64,000 nt of DNA from Corynebacterium amycolatum SK46 (GCF_000173655.1 NZ_ABZU01000009.1:45731-109730), one strand, 5' to 3'. Numbered from the stretch's first letter, positions 1 through 8,643 are shown. Translations and numbers: made by a program. The notes: generated by a model from the letters alone, not told the origin.

Positions 1-443
1 TCTGTCCCTCGGCGCTCCTTTCGGAAAGCGCCGGGTGGCGATCATCCATCTCGGTCTGCCATTGCTGACAGCCTGAAGCAGCACACCCGCGAGTATCGGA
101 CGGGCAGCCCTCAAACACTCGCGCACGCGCACGACGAAGCATGCGCGATTTTGCCTTGCTCCTGGTGGGGTTTACCTAGCCGGGGCAATCACTTGCCCCG
201 CTGGTGCGCTCTTACCGCACCTTTTCACCCTCACCGGATCTCCACAGCTTTACGTCGAAGACTTCGGCTGTGGGCCCGGCGGTCTATTTTCTGTGGCACT
301 ATTCCCGCAGGTCACCCTGGGTTGCTGTTAGCAACCACCATGCCCAGTGGAGTCCGGACTTTCCTCGACAGCGGCCTGGACACACTCTGTAAAAGAGGCG
401 TCCGGTTCCGTTAACTGCCGCGATCACCCGGCCGGCTCGCTCG
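1..443 (-). ncRNA. rnpB: RNase P RNA (rnpB), 3' end beyond window
   Basis: Catalytic RNA of ribonuclease P, which removes 5' leaders from tRNA precursors. Read on the minus strand, the 5' part contains the universally conserved GAGGAAAGTCCGGACTCC block (near 350-366), and the segment at the left edge ends in GAGGGACAGA, the conserved region near the 3' end. The 5' terminus CGAGCCGGCCGGG, followed by GATCGCGGC, resembles the start of other actinobacterial rnpB genes and lies 7-8 nt after a good -10 box. A few tens of bases at the 3' end are probably missing. Short ORFs crossing this RNA are not genes. Confidence 0.93.
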
Positions 444-450
444 AATGGTT

Positions 451-478
451 AGTGTACCCGCCACAACCGCAATTCAAA
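451..478 (-). promoter_or_regulatory. Promoter of rnpB
   Basis: On the minus strand a TACACT -10 box (451-456) lies 15-16 nt downstream of a TTGAAT/TTTGAA -35 box (472-478). It predicts transcription starting at about 443, where the RNase P RNA homology begins. Confidence 0.55.
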
Positions 479-498
479 TAACCCGCCGTGCCCAGCTG

Positions 499-1188
499 CT
501 AACCACGCAGGTAGCTGGTGTCGTTAATCAGTCGCACTGATGTCGGCCCATCTGCGTAGAACTCCGCGATGGAGAGGCTCGCCAGGTCCAGGTGCAGGCG
601 GGTGAAGATTTCAAAGCCACAGCCGAGCCCCTGGCGCAGCAACGACTTGATTGGCGTGACATGGCTGACTACCAGCACATCCGAGGCGCCGAATTGTTGA
701 GCGATGCGCTCACGCGCGGCGCTCACTCGGCTATCGACCGTGCGGAAATCCTCCCCCTCCGGCGGCGCCACGGTCGGGTCCGCAAGCCAGGAACTGTGCC
801 GCTCAGGGGTGGCGTTGTGCGCCTCGGAGAAAGTCATGCCCTCCCACTGCCCAAAGTCGGTCTCACGCAGATCCTCTTCAACGTGGATGTCCAGGCCGAG
901 CGCTTTGGCTGCCGCCTCTGCGGTCTGCTGTGCACGACGCTGTGGAGAGGCCACAATCGCCGAGAAACTCAGGTTGCCGCTATCGACCAGCGCCGCCAAG
1001 TGACGTGCCGCCGCTTCCGCTTGCTGCCTGCCCACCTCTGTCAGGTCGGGGTTCGAACGGCTTCCCGAGTACTCCCGGCGAATCGACATTGGCGACTGCC
1101 CATGGCGCAGCAGCACCAGCCGCGTAGGATCCGTAGTCGCACCCGTCCAGCCCGGCGCGCTATCGCGCTTGTCTGCAGCCTGCCTCAT
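499..1188 (-). CDS. Histidine phosphatase (CobC/phosphoglycerate mutase-like), stand-alone
   Basis: A 229-residue histidine-phosphatase superfamily protein. The catalytic R28-H29-G is in LLRHGQ, the second histidine is H176 in VVSHVTP, and the acidic residues sit in the DLRETDFGQWEG segment. In Mycobacterium tuberculosis (Rv2228c), and as I recall in other corynebacteria, this domain is the C-terminal half of a fusion with RNase HI. Here only about 20 non-conserved residues precede the phosphatase, so the RNase H half is absent. It is the last gene of a minus-strand operon and its start codon abuts the stop of the zinc-ribbon gene. The substrate is unknown; alpha-ribazole phosphatase or a general acid phosphatase is possible. 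Confidence 0.85.
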   Translation of the reverse strand: MRQAADKRDSAPGWTGATTDPTRLVLLRHGQSPMSIRREYSGSRSNPDLTEVGRQQAEAAARHLAALVDSGNLSFSAIVASPQRRAQQTAEAAAKALGLDIHVEEDLRETDFGQWEGMTFSEAHNATPERHSSWLADPTVAPPEGEDFRTVDSRVSAARERIAQQFGASDVLVVSHVTPIKSLLRQGLGCGFEIFTRLHLDLASLSIAEFYADGPTSVRLINDTSYLRG

Positions 1189-1932
1189 TTACTTGCCTTT
1201 CACCTCTCCCAGCGTTTCCGCACGCACGATCATCGCGCCACATTCAGGACAAAACGTCACTTCCTCCGGCGCGAGCGTGGTGAATTCATGCACGGTTCCG
1301 ACATCGAGCTCCATGAAGCAGGAACCGCAGGTGCGTCCGTTCAAGCGTGCAACGGGGATGCCGTTAGCAAGCGCTAGACGACGATAAAGCTTGGCTGCTG
1401 AACCATCAATGAGTTTGTCAGCCTCTTCGATTCGGGTCTCAGCGATGGAAATACGCACAATGATGTCAACCTCGGCGTCGTTAAGCCTTTGCTTGGCAGC
1501 GACGATGTCATCGTGCGCCTCGTCGGCGTCATATTCGTGCTCAGCGTCAACCTGATAGGCCTCCTGCATGCGCTCATACTGCTGGAGTTCCTGTTCAGCG
1601 CGTTCGCGGCGGCGCTTGGTGGAGCGCAGGTCGTGCTCGAGGTCACGGCGCGTGGATGCGTCTTCTGCGGCGCCGAGCGACAGACGGTCAGCCTTTTCGC
1701 GGGCCTTCAGCTTGTTGATGTCTGATTCCAGCTTGGCAATATCGCGGCCGATATCGGAGGCGCTGAGTTTGGAGCGCGCTGCCTCACTGGCCTGACGGCT
1801 GTGCTTTTTTCGCAGCTCCTGCAACTCGGCACGCTCGGGCAGAACGTTCTGGCGGGCGGTGAGCCCATCCAACAGAGTTTGGTTTTCCGCCTTTTCCAAC
1901 ATCGCCACTTGGATTTGTGGACTAAGCCTCAT
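1189..1932 (-). CDS. Coiled-coil C4-type zinc-ribbon protein
   Basis: A 247-residue protein of the CT398/Rv2229c-like family. A long charged coiled coil (about residues 5-190) is followed by a C-terminal zinc ribbon with C202-x2-C205 and C228-x2-C231. The ATG at 1932 is preferred over an upstream in-frame start because an AAGGAAG ribosome site lies just before it and because it leaves only 5 bp to the NIF3 stop. Its exact role is not established. Its constant company with NIF3 and the RNase H/phosphatase gene suggests a nucleic-acid or scaffold function. Confidence 0.85.
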   Translation of the reverse strand: MRLSPQIQVAMLEKAENQTLLDGLTARQNVLPERAELQELRKKHSRQASEAARSKLSASDIGRDIAKLESDINKLKAREKADRLSLGAAEDASTRRDLEHDLRSTKRRRERAEQELQQYERMQEAYQVDAEHEYDADEAHDDIVAAKQRLNDAEVDIIVRISIAETRIEEADKLIDGSAAKLYRRLALANGIPVARLNGRTCGSCFMELDVGTVHEFTTLAPEEVTFCPECGAMIVRAETLGEVKGK

Positions 1933-1937
1933 GGTCT

Positions 1938-3125
1938 TCACTTCCTTGCCTGTGTCGACGATTCTGCCACTGTCCAGGGATCGGTGCGCACCTCCAGGAC
2001 CTCGGTCGCGACCCCGAGCCTCTCGGCCAGCATGTCTGCGGCCTGGTAGCACCAGGGGAACTCGCTGGCCCAGTGAGCCGTGTCCACCACGCAGAAGTCC
2101 GCGGTCCGCAGCGTCTCATCGACAGGATGATGCCGCAGGTCAGAGGTAACAAACGCATCGACACCCATTTTCGCCACAGTGTCCAGGAAAGAGTCGCCTG
2201 AACCAGATGCGACGGCAACCGTGCGAATCATCCGCTCCGGATCGCCTGCGCCACGCACGCCCCATGCCGTTGCGGGCAGGCGCTCAGCCACGCGGGCGAC
2301 GAAATCCTTAAATGGCATCGGCGTATCCAGCGTGCCCACTCGCCCAATGCCCACGGCCTGCTGTGGATCCAAGCCGGTGGCCTGATTGTCCACGATGTCG
2401 AAGGCCGGCTCCTCATACGGATGCGCTGCAACGAGAGCCTTGACAATCGCCGCGCGCACGGCCCGTGGCGCGACCATCTCCAGGCGCACTTCCTCGACAT
2501 ACTCAACCTGGCCCTCGGCGCCGATGAAGGGATTTGCCCCGCTCAGCGGGCGGAACTGGCCGCGGCCGTTAATGCGAAACGCACAGCTGTCGTATTCGCC
2601 GATAGTGCCCGCGCCCGCCTCAAACATGGCTTGCGCGACCTTATCGACGTAATCTGCCGGAACCTTCACCGTCCAGGTATCCAAGCCGGGAGCCGGCTGC
2701 GGAGCTAGCGGCGCACCCGGTTCAACTCCGAGCACCGTGGCCAACTGGTCGTTGACACCCGGTCGTGCGCTGTCAGCGTTGGTGTGCGCCGCAAAGAGAG
2801 CCACACCTGCCCGAATCAGCTTATGAATAATCCGGCCCTTCGGTGTATCCGCCGCCACGGAATTCACACCGCGCAGAAGCAGCGGATGGTGCACAACGAG
2901 CATCTGAGCACCGGAAGCAATCGCGCGATCTGCGACCTCGTCAGTGCAGTCCAGCGCCAACGCGATGCGACGCACCTCATCCTGCGGGTCACCACAGATC
3001 AGGCCAACTTTATCCCAGCTCTCCGCCAGTGCCGGTGGGTAGGCCGCATCCATCGCCGCACGCACGTCGGCAACGGTCACCACCGTGGTATTGCCCTCGG
3101 CACGGGTCTGCGCAGAGTCCGTCAT
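1938..3125 (-). CDS. NIF3/YbgI family dinuclear metal protein
   Basis: A 395-residue NIF3-like protein, sometimes annotated as GTP cyclohydrolase 1 type 2 homolog. The metal-binding core is visible in the N-terminal DKVGLICGD and LVVHHPLLL segments and in the C-terminal TSDLRHHPVDE segment. The long form carries a YqfO/CutA-like insert between them (about residues 140-250), as in other actinobacteria and firmicutes. It is in one minus-strand operon with the aminotransferase upstream (69 bp gap) and the zinc-ribbon gene downstream. The biochemical role is unresolved; a metal-dependent hydrolase or metal chaperone is plausible. Confidence 0.88.
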   Translation of the reverse strand: MTDSAQTRAEGNTTVVTVADVRAAMDAAYPPALAESWDKVGLICGDPQDEVRRIALALDCTDEVADRAIASGAQMLVVHHPLLLRGVNSVAADTPKGRIIHKLIRAGVALFAAHTNADSARPGVNDQLATVLGVEPGAPLAPQPAPGLDTWTVKVPADYVDKVAQAMFEAGAGTIGEYDSCAFRINGRGQFRPLSGANPFIGAEGQVEYVEEVRLEMVAPRAVRAAIVKALVAAHPYEEPAFDIVDNQATGLDPQQAVGIGRVGTLDTPMPFKDFVARVAERLPATAWGVRGAGDPERMIRTVAVASGSGDSFLDTVAKMGVDAFVTSDLRHHPVDETLRTADFCVVDTAHWASEFPWCYQAADMLAERLGVATEVLEVRTDPWTVAESSTQARK

Positions 3126-3194
3126 ACATCCATCCCTTCAACATGCATTTCTCTCCAGCTTCTCCTCCAGCGTAGTGAACTCTGCCCCGCCCCA

Positions 3195-4328
3195 TCAGTT
3201 CTGCGACAGCAAATCCGCTACTTCCGCAATAAGCCGCCGCACACTCGCCTCGTCCCGCACAGCCAGCCGCCACCACGAACCGTCCAAACCGGCGAAGGTG
3301 TCGCAACGCCGCACGGCTACTCCGCGCGCAGCGAGCCGCTGCCTCAGACGCTCGTGCTTGACGACGTCAACCTCCGCAGCGCCCGGACCATCATGCGTGC
3401 TCAGGGCAGCATCCGGACGTGCCAGCACAAAGGGAGCCTCGGAATCCAACACCTGCCAACCGGCGGCCACTAACAGCTGTGTCATAGCCTCGCGCTGCTG
3501 GCCGATCTCAACACGGATTTGTGGCAACAGCTCTCCCTCGCGCCGAGCGATTGCCGCCATAGCGGTAAGTTGCAGCGTGCCCAGCGGCCAGTGCGGACGC
3601 AGTCGCGCCAACTTCGCCAGGAGCTCAGGGGTCCCCAGCGCGTAACCACAGCGCAGACCTGCGATTGCCCAGGTCTTAGTCATGCTGCGGAAAACGATGA
3701 CATTTTCGGGGATGCTGTTCGCCTCCCCCGGCCTGCAATCGGCTAGCGAGCACCGCTGAATAATCCCACCATCGGCGACATCCATAAACGCCTCATCCAC
3801 GACCAGGATTCCACAATGGCTGGCGAGCCCCCGCAGGTCATCCGCCGAATGAGCAACGCCGGTGGGGTTGGTCGGATTGCCGATGATGACCATCCGACCG
3901 TCAAGCTGCTGGGAATGCGGGGAGGATACGTTCTCGTGGACGTCGGCAAGCGTAGGCCTGAGTGTGTACGGCGACGGCAGTACCAGCGAATCCACCTCGA
4001 CTCCCGCGGCGCGGAATGCGGCTTCAGGTTCGGTGAACTGCGGCTGGACAATGATGGCGGGCAAGCCCAGGTGTGGCAAGAGCGAGAAGCCCTCAGCGAC
4101 GCCGTGGAGAAGCAGTACCTCGTCGGCGCTGCGATTGTGGCCCGCGGCAATTGCGGCGCGGACGTCGGCATCGAGCTGCTCAGACGGATACGCGGCAAGT
4201 TCTCCGAGGGAGGTGGCCAGCGAGTCCTGCAGCCACTGCGGTGTGGTGCCGTGAACATTGACGGCAAAGTCCAGGTCAGCGCCATGGGCAGCCTGGTCGC
4301 CGTGATAGCGCAGCGGGTCGTCTAACAT
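3195..4328 (-). CDS. CobC-like PLP aminotransferase (threonine-phosphate decarboxylase family)
   Basis: A 377-residue fold-type I PLP enzyme of the HisC/CobC group. The cofactor lysine is K218 in SMTKTWAIAG. NPTNPTG (151-157) and VVDEAFMD (177-184) are the substrate- and pyridoxal-contacting motifs. By position it matches Rv2231c (annotated cobC) of M. tuberculosis, and cobD lies 3 kb away, so a role in making the aminopropanol arm of cobalamin is the usual inference. Histidinol-phosphate or another aminotransferase activity cannot be excluded. It heads the operon running down to the phosphatase, and its start is 26 bp from the divergent gph start. Confidence 0.8.
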   Translation of the reverse strand: MLDDPLRYHGDQAAHGADLDFAVNVHGTTPQWLQDSLATSLGELAAYPSEQLDADVRAAIAAGHNRSADEVLLLHGVAEGFSLLPHLGLPAIIVQPQFTEPEAAFRAAGVEVDSLVLPSPYTLRPTLADVHENVSSPHSQQLDGRMVIIGNPTNPTGVAHSADDLRGLASHCGILVVDEAFMDVADGGIIQRCSLADCRPGEANSIPENVIVFRSMTKTWAIAGLRCGYALGTPELLAKLARLRPHWPLGTLQLTAMAAIARREGELLPQIRVEIGQQREAMTQLLVAAGWQVLDSEAPFVLARPDAALSTHDGPGAAEVDVVKHERLRQRLAARGVAVRRCDTFAGLDGSWWRLAVRDEASVRRLIAEVADLLSQN

Positions 4329-4354
4329 GCCATCCAGCCTAATGACCTTTTAGG

Positions 4355-5044
4355 ATGAACAATATGTCCACTGGCCATCGCCCCACTGTCCTTATTGATG
4401 TCGACGGCACCATCGCCGATTCTCTCCCCGCAATCGCGCATGGATTCCGCCTTGCATTGGAGGCAATTGACCACCCACTTCCGCCCGCGAGCTTTATCAA
4501 CACGATCCCCGGCCCGCCAATGGTGGAGACACTCGCATCCCTCGGACTTTCCGACGAACAGGTCGACCGAGCCTTCGCTGTGTATATGGAGCATCAACAC
4601 GCCGGTGCTTGGCAGCGTGCCAAGATGTTCCCCGGCTGGCCGGAGCTCCTGCGCGATTGGCGAGCAGCAGGCGTACAGCTAGCCACTGCGACTTCCAAGG
4701 GCGAGTACTTCGCCCGCAAGACCCTGGACAATTTCGGACTTCTCGATGCCTTTGACTTCATCGGCGCCGCCAGCGACGACGGCTCACGACAGACAAAGAC
4801 CGAGGTCATTGAGTACACGCTCAAAGAGTTGGGCATTGAAACCGATGAAACAGTGCGCCCACTTGGTTCGGTCGTAATGGTCGGCGATCGCATCCATGAT
4901 TTTGAGGGCGCCGCACAGTTCGGCATCCCCGCCATCGCTGTTAAATGGGGCTACGGCTCAGAATCTGAGTGGGCATCGGCAGCGGCGGTGGCGTCGTCGC
5001 CTGAGGACCTGAATCGAGTTGTCCGGGAAATGTTGTATCTTTAA
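4355..5044 (+). CDS. gph: HAD-family hydrolase, phosphoglycolate phosphatase-like
   Basis: A 229-residue haloacid dehalogenase-type phosphatase. Motif I is the IDVDGTIADS segment with nucleophile D15 and acid/base D17. Motif II is TATSKG and motif IV is GDRIHDFEGA. The small helical cap between motifs I and II is typical of Gph/PpaX enzymes. The start could also be the ATG three codons later (4364). It is divergent from the CobC-like gene with only 26 bp between start codons, so the two promoters must overlap the opposite genes. It corresponds to Rv2232 by position. The physiological substrate is not shown by the sequence. Confidence 0.85.
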   Translation: MNNMSTGHRPTVLIDVDGTIADSLPAIAHGFRLALEAIDHPLPPASFINTIPGPPMVETLASLGLSDEQVDRAFAVYMEHQHAGAWQRAKMFPGWPELLRDWRAAGVQLATATSKGEYFARKTLDNFGLLDAFDFIGAASDDGSRQTKTEVIEYTLKELGIETDETVRPLGSVVMVGDRIHDFEGAAQFGIPAIAVKWGYGSESEWASAAAVASSPEDLNRVVREMLYL

Positions 5045-5106
5045 GACTCGTCAACGAATAGTGACAATCCTATTTTTATTTTCCGAGAAGTTTGGTTTTG
5101 CCTATT

Positions 5107-5616
5107 ATGCTTATGAACTCGTCGCATCGTACTGAGTCCGTGTACGTCGTGTTTGTCTGCTCCGGAAATATCTGCCGCTCCCCCATGGCTGAAATCATCG
5201 TCCGTGACGCAGTTGAAGCCAATGCGCTTGCCGACGATGTCCTGCTCGCCTCCTGCGGAATCGGCGGCTGGCATGTCGGCGAACCCGCCGACGAGCGGGC
5301 ACAAGCCGAGCTGGAAAATGCTGGCTATGATCCGAACCACACCGCGGCACAGCTGGGCGATGAACACATGGATGCAACGCTTTTCATCGCCATGGATGAA
5401 TCGCACATCAATGGTCTACTCCGCGCTGGCGTGCCAAAAGAAAAGATTCGCCTGATGCGTTCCTTCGACCCGGCATCCCCGAAAGGCGCCGTCGTGGCCG
5501 ATCCTTACTACGGAGGCCCGGAGGGATTCGTCCGAACTAGAAACGAAATTGAGGCCGCGACGCCGGGTATCATCGCATGGTTGCGTGAGACTCTGGCGCT
5601 GGCCTCTGAGCGTTAA
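5107..5616 (+). CDS. ptpA: Low molecular weight protein-tyrosine phosphatase
   Basis: A cytoplasmic LMW tyrosine phosphatase. The P-loop is FVCSGNICRSPM (C-x5-R-S) near the N terminus, and the general-acid loop is ADPYYGG near residue 130. It also has the conserved HVGEPADERA and MLRSFDP-like (LMRSFDP) segments of the PtpA family (Rv2234 in M. tuberculosis). The start is uncertain: TTG codons at 5092/5098 and an ATG at 5113 are in frame. A GAGAAG ribosome site at 5085-5090 would suit the TTG at 5098. It probably dephosphorylates tyrosine kinases or their targets in exopolysaccharide or cell-division control. Confidence 0.88.
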   Translation: MLMNSSHRTESVYVVFVCSGNICRSPMAEIIVRDAVEANALADDVLLASCGIGGWHVGEPADERAQAELENAGYDPNHTAAQLGDEHMDATLFIAMDESHINGLLRAGVPKEKIRLMRSFDPASPKGAVVADPYYGGPEGFVRTRNEIEAATPGIIAWLRETLALASER

Positions 5617-6188
5617 GGCTTCAAAACAACCTTTTCTTTATTGGCATTGCCGCGGTTTCGGAACGCCCAGATTTTATTCAAGATGAAGTTAGCGGGCGTG
5701 CCCAAGATGACACCGATGAGGTTTGCCCAGTAGAGGCGGTTCCTCAAACCGGTGGAATCATCGAAAATGTCCATCGGCAATGCCAGCGGCGAGGTGGGGT
5801 TAGTCAGCAGCGTGATGACAATCAGGTTTACGATCAGCGCTGAAACACCGGCAAATAGGAACGGGAAGAACTGCCTAAACCAATTCGGGCGATTGTCAGT
5901 TCGGAAGGTCCAGGACCGATTGAGCTGGAAGTTCCAGATGTTAGCCACGACAAACGCCAGGGTTGCGTAGACGTGGGAATAACGGATATTCCACCGTGTC
6001 CCGAACAAGTTCATAAACACATCGTGCTCATTGATGTCCAGACTGAGACCCAACTTGCGGGCAATAATCACGACAATCAGGTTGACAACCACACCTGTGC
6101 CGCCGACAAGACCGAACTTAATGAACTGGCGCGAGACTGTGCTGAAGCGGCGTGAAGGCGAAGAATTCGCTGCTTGCGTGCCCACCAC
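5613..6188 (-). CDS. GtrA family membrane protein
   Basis: A 191-residue integral membrane protein with four predicted helices (about 22-45, 70-95, 105-125 and 155-175). The family signature is the FGLVGGTGVVVNL start and the VANIWNFQLNRSWTF motif. GtrA proteins flip or escort undecaprenyl- or decaprenyl-phosphate-linked sugars during polysaccharide glycosylation. The GTG start at 6188 has an AGAGAGG ribosome site 5 nt upstream. The 3' end overlaps the tyrosine phosphatase stop by 4 bp, convergently. No glycosyltransferase partner lies next to it. Confidence 0.85.
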   Translation of the reverse strand: MVGTQAANSSPSRRFSTVSRQFIKFGLVGGTGVVVNLIVVIIARKLGLSLDINEHDVFMNLFGTRWNIRYSHVYATLAFVVANIWNFQLNRSWTFRTDNRPNWFRQFFPFLFAGVSALIVNLIVITLLTNPTSPLALPMDIFDDSTGLRNRLYWANLIGVILGTPANFILNKIWAFRNRGNANKEKVVLKP

Positions 6189-6324
6189 GACACCTCTCTT
6201 TCCATCTATCCCCGGGTAGATCCCCCGTCAAATACGCTCAAACAACTTTACCCGAAGTTCACTCAATCTCCGCACCGCCAACCACCAGCTGCTCTAGTGC
6301 CCTCCACGGCACCGGGTAAGCTCA

Positions 6325-7311
6325 ATGAATGTGTTTAAGAATGTGCGCCAGTTTCTGACCCCCGGATGGGTTCTCACTGCCATTGTCGCCATTGCGTTTT
6401 CCTATCTCGCATTTACTGTTCTGGCTCCGTGGCAGTTGGGTAAGAACACCGCGACGCAACATCGCAATCAGCAGCTTGAGCGCTCATTCGAGCTCGACCC
6501 CGTAGACGTCAATGAGCTAATGCCCAAGGGCAAAGGGTTCGTCGAGGGCAACGAATGGCGTCGCGTTACCGCCACCGGGTCCTTCCTGCCGGATACCCGC
6601 GTACTATTGCGTAACCGCCCGGTCAATGGCGCTCCTGCCGTCCAGGTACTCGATGTCTTCGTCGCTAACAATGGCGAAAACTACCTGGTCAACCGCGGCT
6701 TTGTACGCCCGACAGACTCCAGCACCCCCAATGTTGAGCCAGCCCCGAAGGGCACCTTGACTATCTCGGCCTTTACCCGCCGAAACGAGATTCCCGCCGA
6801 GACCGCCCCAATCCCCGGCACCCCGCCGCAGGTCTACGGAATCAATACCAAGGAAGTGTCCGAGCTAGTCGACACCGAACTCAACCCCGATTGGCTTCAG
6901 CTCTCGGACAAATCCGATGCCGTCATCGAGGCCATTCCGCTGCCCACCCTGGAGTCCGGCCCCTACCTCTCCTACGGCATTCAGTGGATCTTCTTCGGCG
7001 CTCTCGTGCCACTGGCCGTCGTGTGGTTCATTCGCGCCGAGATTGTCGAGCGCAAACGCGACCGCGCGGAGCAGGAGGAAATGGAGAAGAACCTCCGCGA
7101 TGCCGAAGCCGCGGAACCAGTAGATGACGCTGATGGCGCCGAGGACGCGGCACCCGAATCGGACGATGCCACCACTCCCACTCCTCCGCAGGCTAAGCCC
7201 GAAGAGGATCGCGCCGCCGAGCTGCACCGTCAGCGCATGGCGCAGCGCTACGGCAACACTGGCCACCGCGCCGCAGGTTACCGCGACAACCGGTACGACG
7301 AACGATTCTAA
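6325..7311 (+). CDS. SURF1 family cytochrome oxidase assembly protein
   Basis: A 328-residue SURF1/SHY1 protein. TM1 is at about 16-36 and TM2 at about 212-232, with the soluble SURF1 domain facing out between them (conserved PWQLG, RNRPVNG, LVNRGFV and YLSYGIQW segments). The roughly 85-residue cytoplasmic tail is acidic and proline-rich (EDAAPESDD, TTPTPPQ) and is longer than in proteobacterial members. It assists insertion of heme a in the aa3 oxidase. It sits between ptpA/gtrA and cobD as in mycobacteria (Rv2235). It overlaps the cobD stop by 4 bp. Confidence 0.88.
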   Translation: MNVFKNVRQFLTPGWVLTAIVAIAFSYLAFTVLAPWQLGKNTATQHRNQQLERSFELDPVDVNELMPKGKGFVEGNEWRRVTATGSFLPDTRVLLRNRPVNGAPAVQVLDVFVANNGENYLVNRGFVRPTDSSTPNVEPAPKGTLTISAFTRRNEIPAETAPIPGTPPQVYGINTKEVSELVDTELNPDWLQLSDKSDAVIEAIPLPTLESGPYLSYGIQWIFFGALVPLAVVWFIRAEIVERKRDRAEQEEMEKNLRDAEAAEPVDDADGAEDAAPESDDATTPTPPQAKPEEDRAAELHRQRMAQRYGNTGHRAAGYRDNRYDERF

Positions 7312-8276
7312 CTCTCAGCGCGCGCTTTCACGCCTCGGACGCATCCGGCGATTACGGCTGCTCCGGCGCAGCTGAGCGCAACAGTGTTTTGTACTCGTTT
7401 GCTCAGCTCAGCCGCACGCCGCACATCGACCACCTCAGGCCTCCGACCACTGCCCAGCACCGGGCGCATCTCCACTCCACTGGGATACACCGTCGCGCCT
7501 CCCAGCTGCAGCCCCAGCGCGCCTGCAGCGCTTGCCTCCACGACGCCTGCGTTCGGACTTGGGTGATTGCCGGCGTCTCGTCGCCACGCTGCCAATGCTT
7601 GACGACGGTCCGGACCTGCAACCACAGTTGCGACAGCAGTAAGTCTCGCGGGGAGGAACCCGGCGACGTCGTCAAGCCGTGCACTAGCCCACCCGAACTG
7701 GCGATAGCGAGCGTTGCGGTACCCCACCATCGCGTCGAGGGTATTGGCCGCTCGATGAGCGACCACACCAGGAGCTCCTGCAATGGCGCCCCACATGAGG
7801 CTGCCGGTGACTGCGTCGGAGGTGTTTTCGGCGAGCGATTCGACGGTGGCTCGGGCGATACCATCAGCGTCGAGAGCTTCCGGATCACGCGAGCACAGCC
7901 ACGGCACTAGCGCACGAGCGGCATCGATGTCACCGGAGGTGAGTCGGTCGGCCATGCGTTCACCAGTGCGGCGAAGAGTGGTGCCGCCAAGAGACGCCCA
8001 CGTGACGGCAGCCAGCGTGAGGCTCGGAGCGACTGTGCTGGCCGCGACGGTTAGCGCTACTGGTGTGGCCACGGCGATTGAGGTGAAAGCTATCCCGCGC
8101 GCTTTGGAGTCGGCGTAGATTCGGCGCTCAAGCTTACTGACAGCCTGCCCGTAGAGGGCCACCGGATGGTGATTGCTGGGATCTGCGAAAATGCGATCAA
8201 GTACATACCCCACAGCGATAGCCGCACCGCGCCGACAGAGGTGTCGGCTTCTGGCATGTTTACGCAATCTAATCAA
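7308..8276 (-). CDS. cobD: Adenosylcobinamide-phosphate synthase CobD/CbiB
   Basis: A 322-residue membrane enzyme that attaches aminopropanol (phosphate) to adenosylcobyric acid. Typical segments are GYVLDRIFADPSNHHPVAL at the N terminus, LAENTSDAVTGSLMWG, NTLDAMVGYRN and AGNHPSPNAG(V)VEASAAGAL. The first codon is TTG and the true start is uncertain. The first 20 residues are basic and unlike other CobD proteins. With the CobC-like aminotransferase it suggests late-stage cobalamin synthesis or cobinamide salvage. No other cobalamin gene is in the window. The 5' end overlaps the upstream small exported protein gene by 8 bp, implying coupling. Confidence 0.87.
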   Translation of the reverse strand: MIRLRKHARSRHLCRRGAAIAVGYVLDRIFADPSNHHPVALYGQAVSKLERRIYADSKARGIAFTSIAVATPVALTVAASTVAPSLTLAAVTWASLGGTTLRRTGERMADRLTSGDIDAARALVPWLCSRDPEALDADGIARATVESLAENTSDAVTGSLMWGAIAGAPGVVAHRAANTLDAMVGYRNARYRQFGWASARLDDVAGFLPARLTAVATVVAGPDRRQALAAWRRDAGNHPSPNAGVVEASAAGALGLQLGGATVYPSGVEMRPVLGSGRRPEVVDVRRAAELSKRVQNTVALSCAGAAVIAGCVRGVKARAES

Positions 8277-8457
8277 ACTGTCCCTGCAGAACGGCTACGA
8301 CATCGAGCGGCTCGCCCGCATTTGTGGCCTTGACCATTGCCTTACAGGTGGCCGCGTCAATTATCGGTTTGCCATCTCCGCCGGTTGCGTAGGCCTGTGG
8401 GCCAGCGAGCAGAGATCCGACGAAAACAATGGTGGCAAGCGATTTTGTAAAACGCAC
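8269..8457 (-). CDS. Small exported protein of unknown function
   Basis: I do not recognise this protein. Starting at the GTG at 8457 it is 62 residues with a clean signal peptide: basic MRFTKS, hydrophobic LATIVFVGSLLAG, and a PQAYA cleavage site. The mature part is only about 37 residues with one cysteine. In-frame starts further up (8475, 8481) fall in the poly-U tail of the tRNA-Val terminator and would add a charged N terminus, so 8457 is preferred, although no good ribosome site is visible. The stop overlaps the cobD start region by 8 bp, which favours it being real. Confidence 0.5.
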   Translation of the reverse strand: MRFTKSLATIVFVGSLLAGPQAYATGGDGKPIIDAATCKAMVKATNAGEPLDVVAVLQGQFD

Positions 8458-8475
8458 AGACCGGAAGTCTAGCAC

Positions 8476-8522
8476 AAACAAAAATCCGCCCGGATTCTCA
8501 TTTACAAGAATCCGGGCGGATT
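8476..8522 (-). terminator. Rho-independent terminator of tRNA-Val
   Basis: A perfect 16-bp stem (8483-8498 pairing with 8507-8522) with an 8-nt loop is followed on the minus strand by TTTTTGTTT. It starts 8 nt after the tRNA-Val 3' end. Confidence 0.9.
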
Positions 8523-8529
8523 ATGTCTG

Positions 8530-8601
8530 TGCGGCGAGAGGGTTTCGAACCCCCGACCGCTGGTGTGTAAAACCAGAGCTCTACCGCTGAGCTATCGCCG
8601 C
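8530..8601 (-). tRNA. tRNA-Val (anticodon TAC)
   Basis: A 72-nt cloverleaf. The acceptor stem GCGGCGA pairs with TCGCCGC, the T-arm contains GGTTCGAAACC, and the anticodon loop reads TTTACAC-type with TAC flanked by a CTGGT/ACCAG stem. Discriminator A; CCA is not encoded. Confidence 0.96.
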
Positions 8602-8614
8602 GCTGCTGCGAAAC

Positions 8615-8643
8615 TTTAACACACGGCAAACATAGATTGCCAA
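8615..8643 (-). promoter_or_regulatory. Promoter of tRNA-Val
   Basis: On the minus strand TTGGCA (8638-8643) and GTTAAA (8615-8620) are separated by exactly 17 nt, 13 nt before the mature tRNA. Confidence 0.5.

Noticed and set aside
151..414. Plus-strand ORFs inside the first 450 bp
   Set aside because: They are complementary to RNase P RNA.
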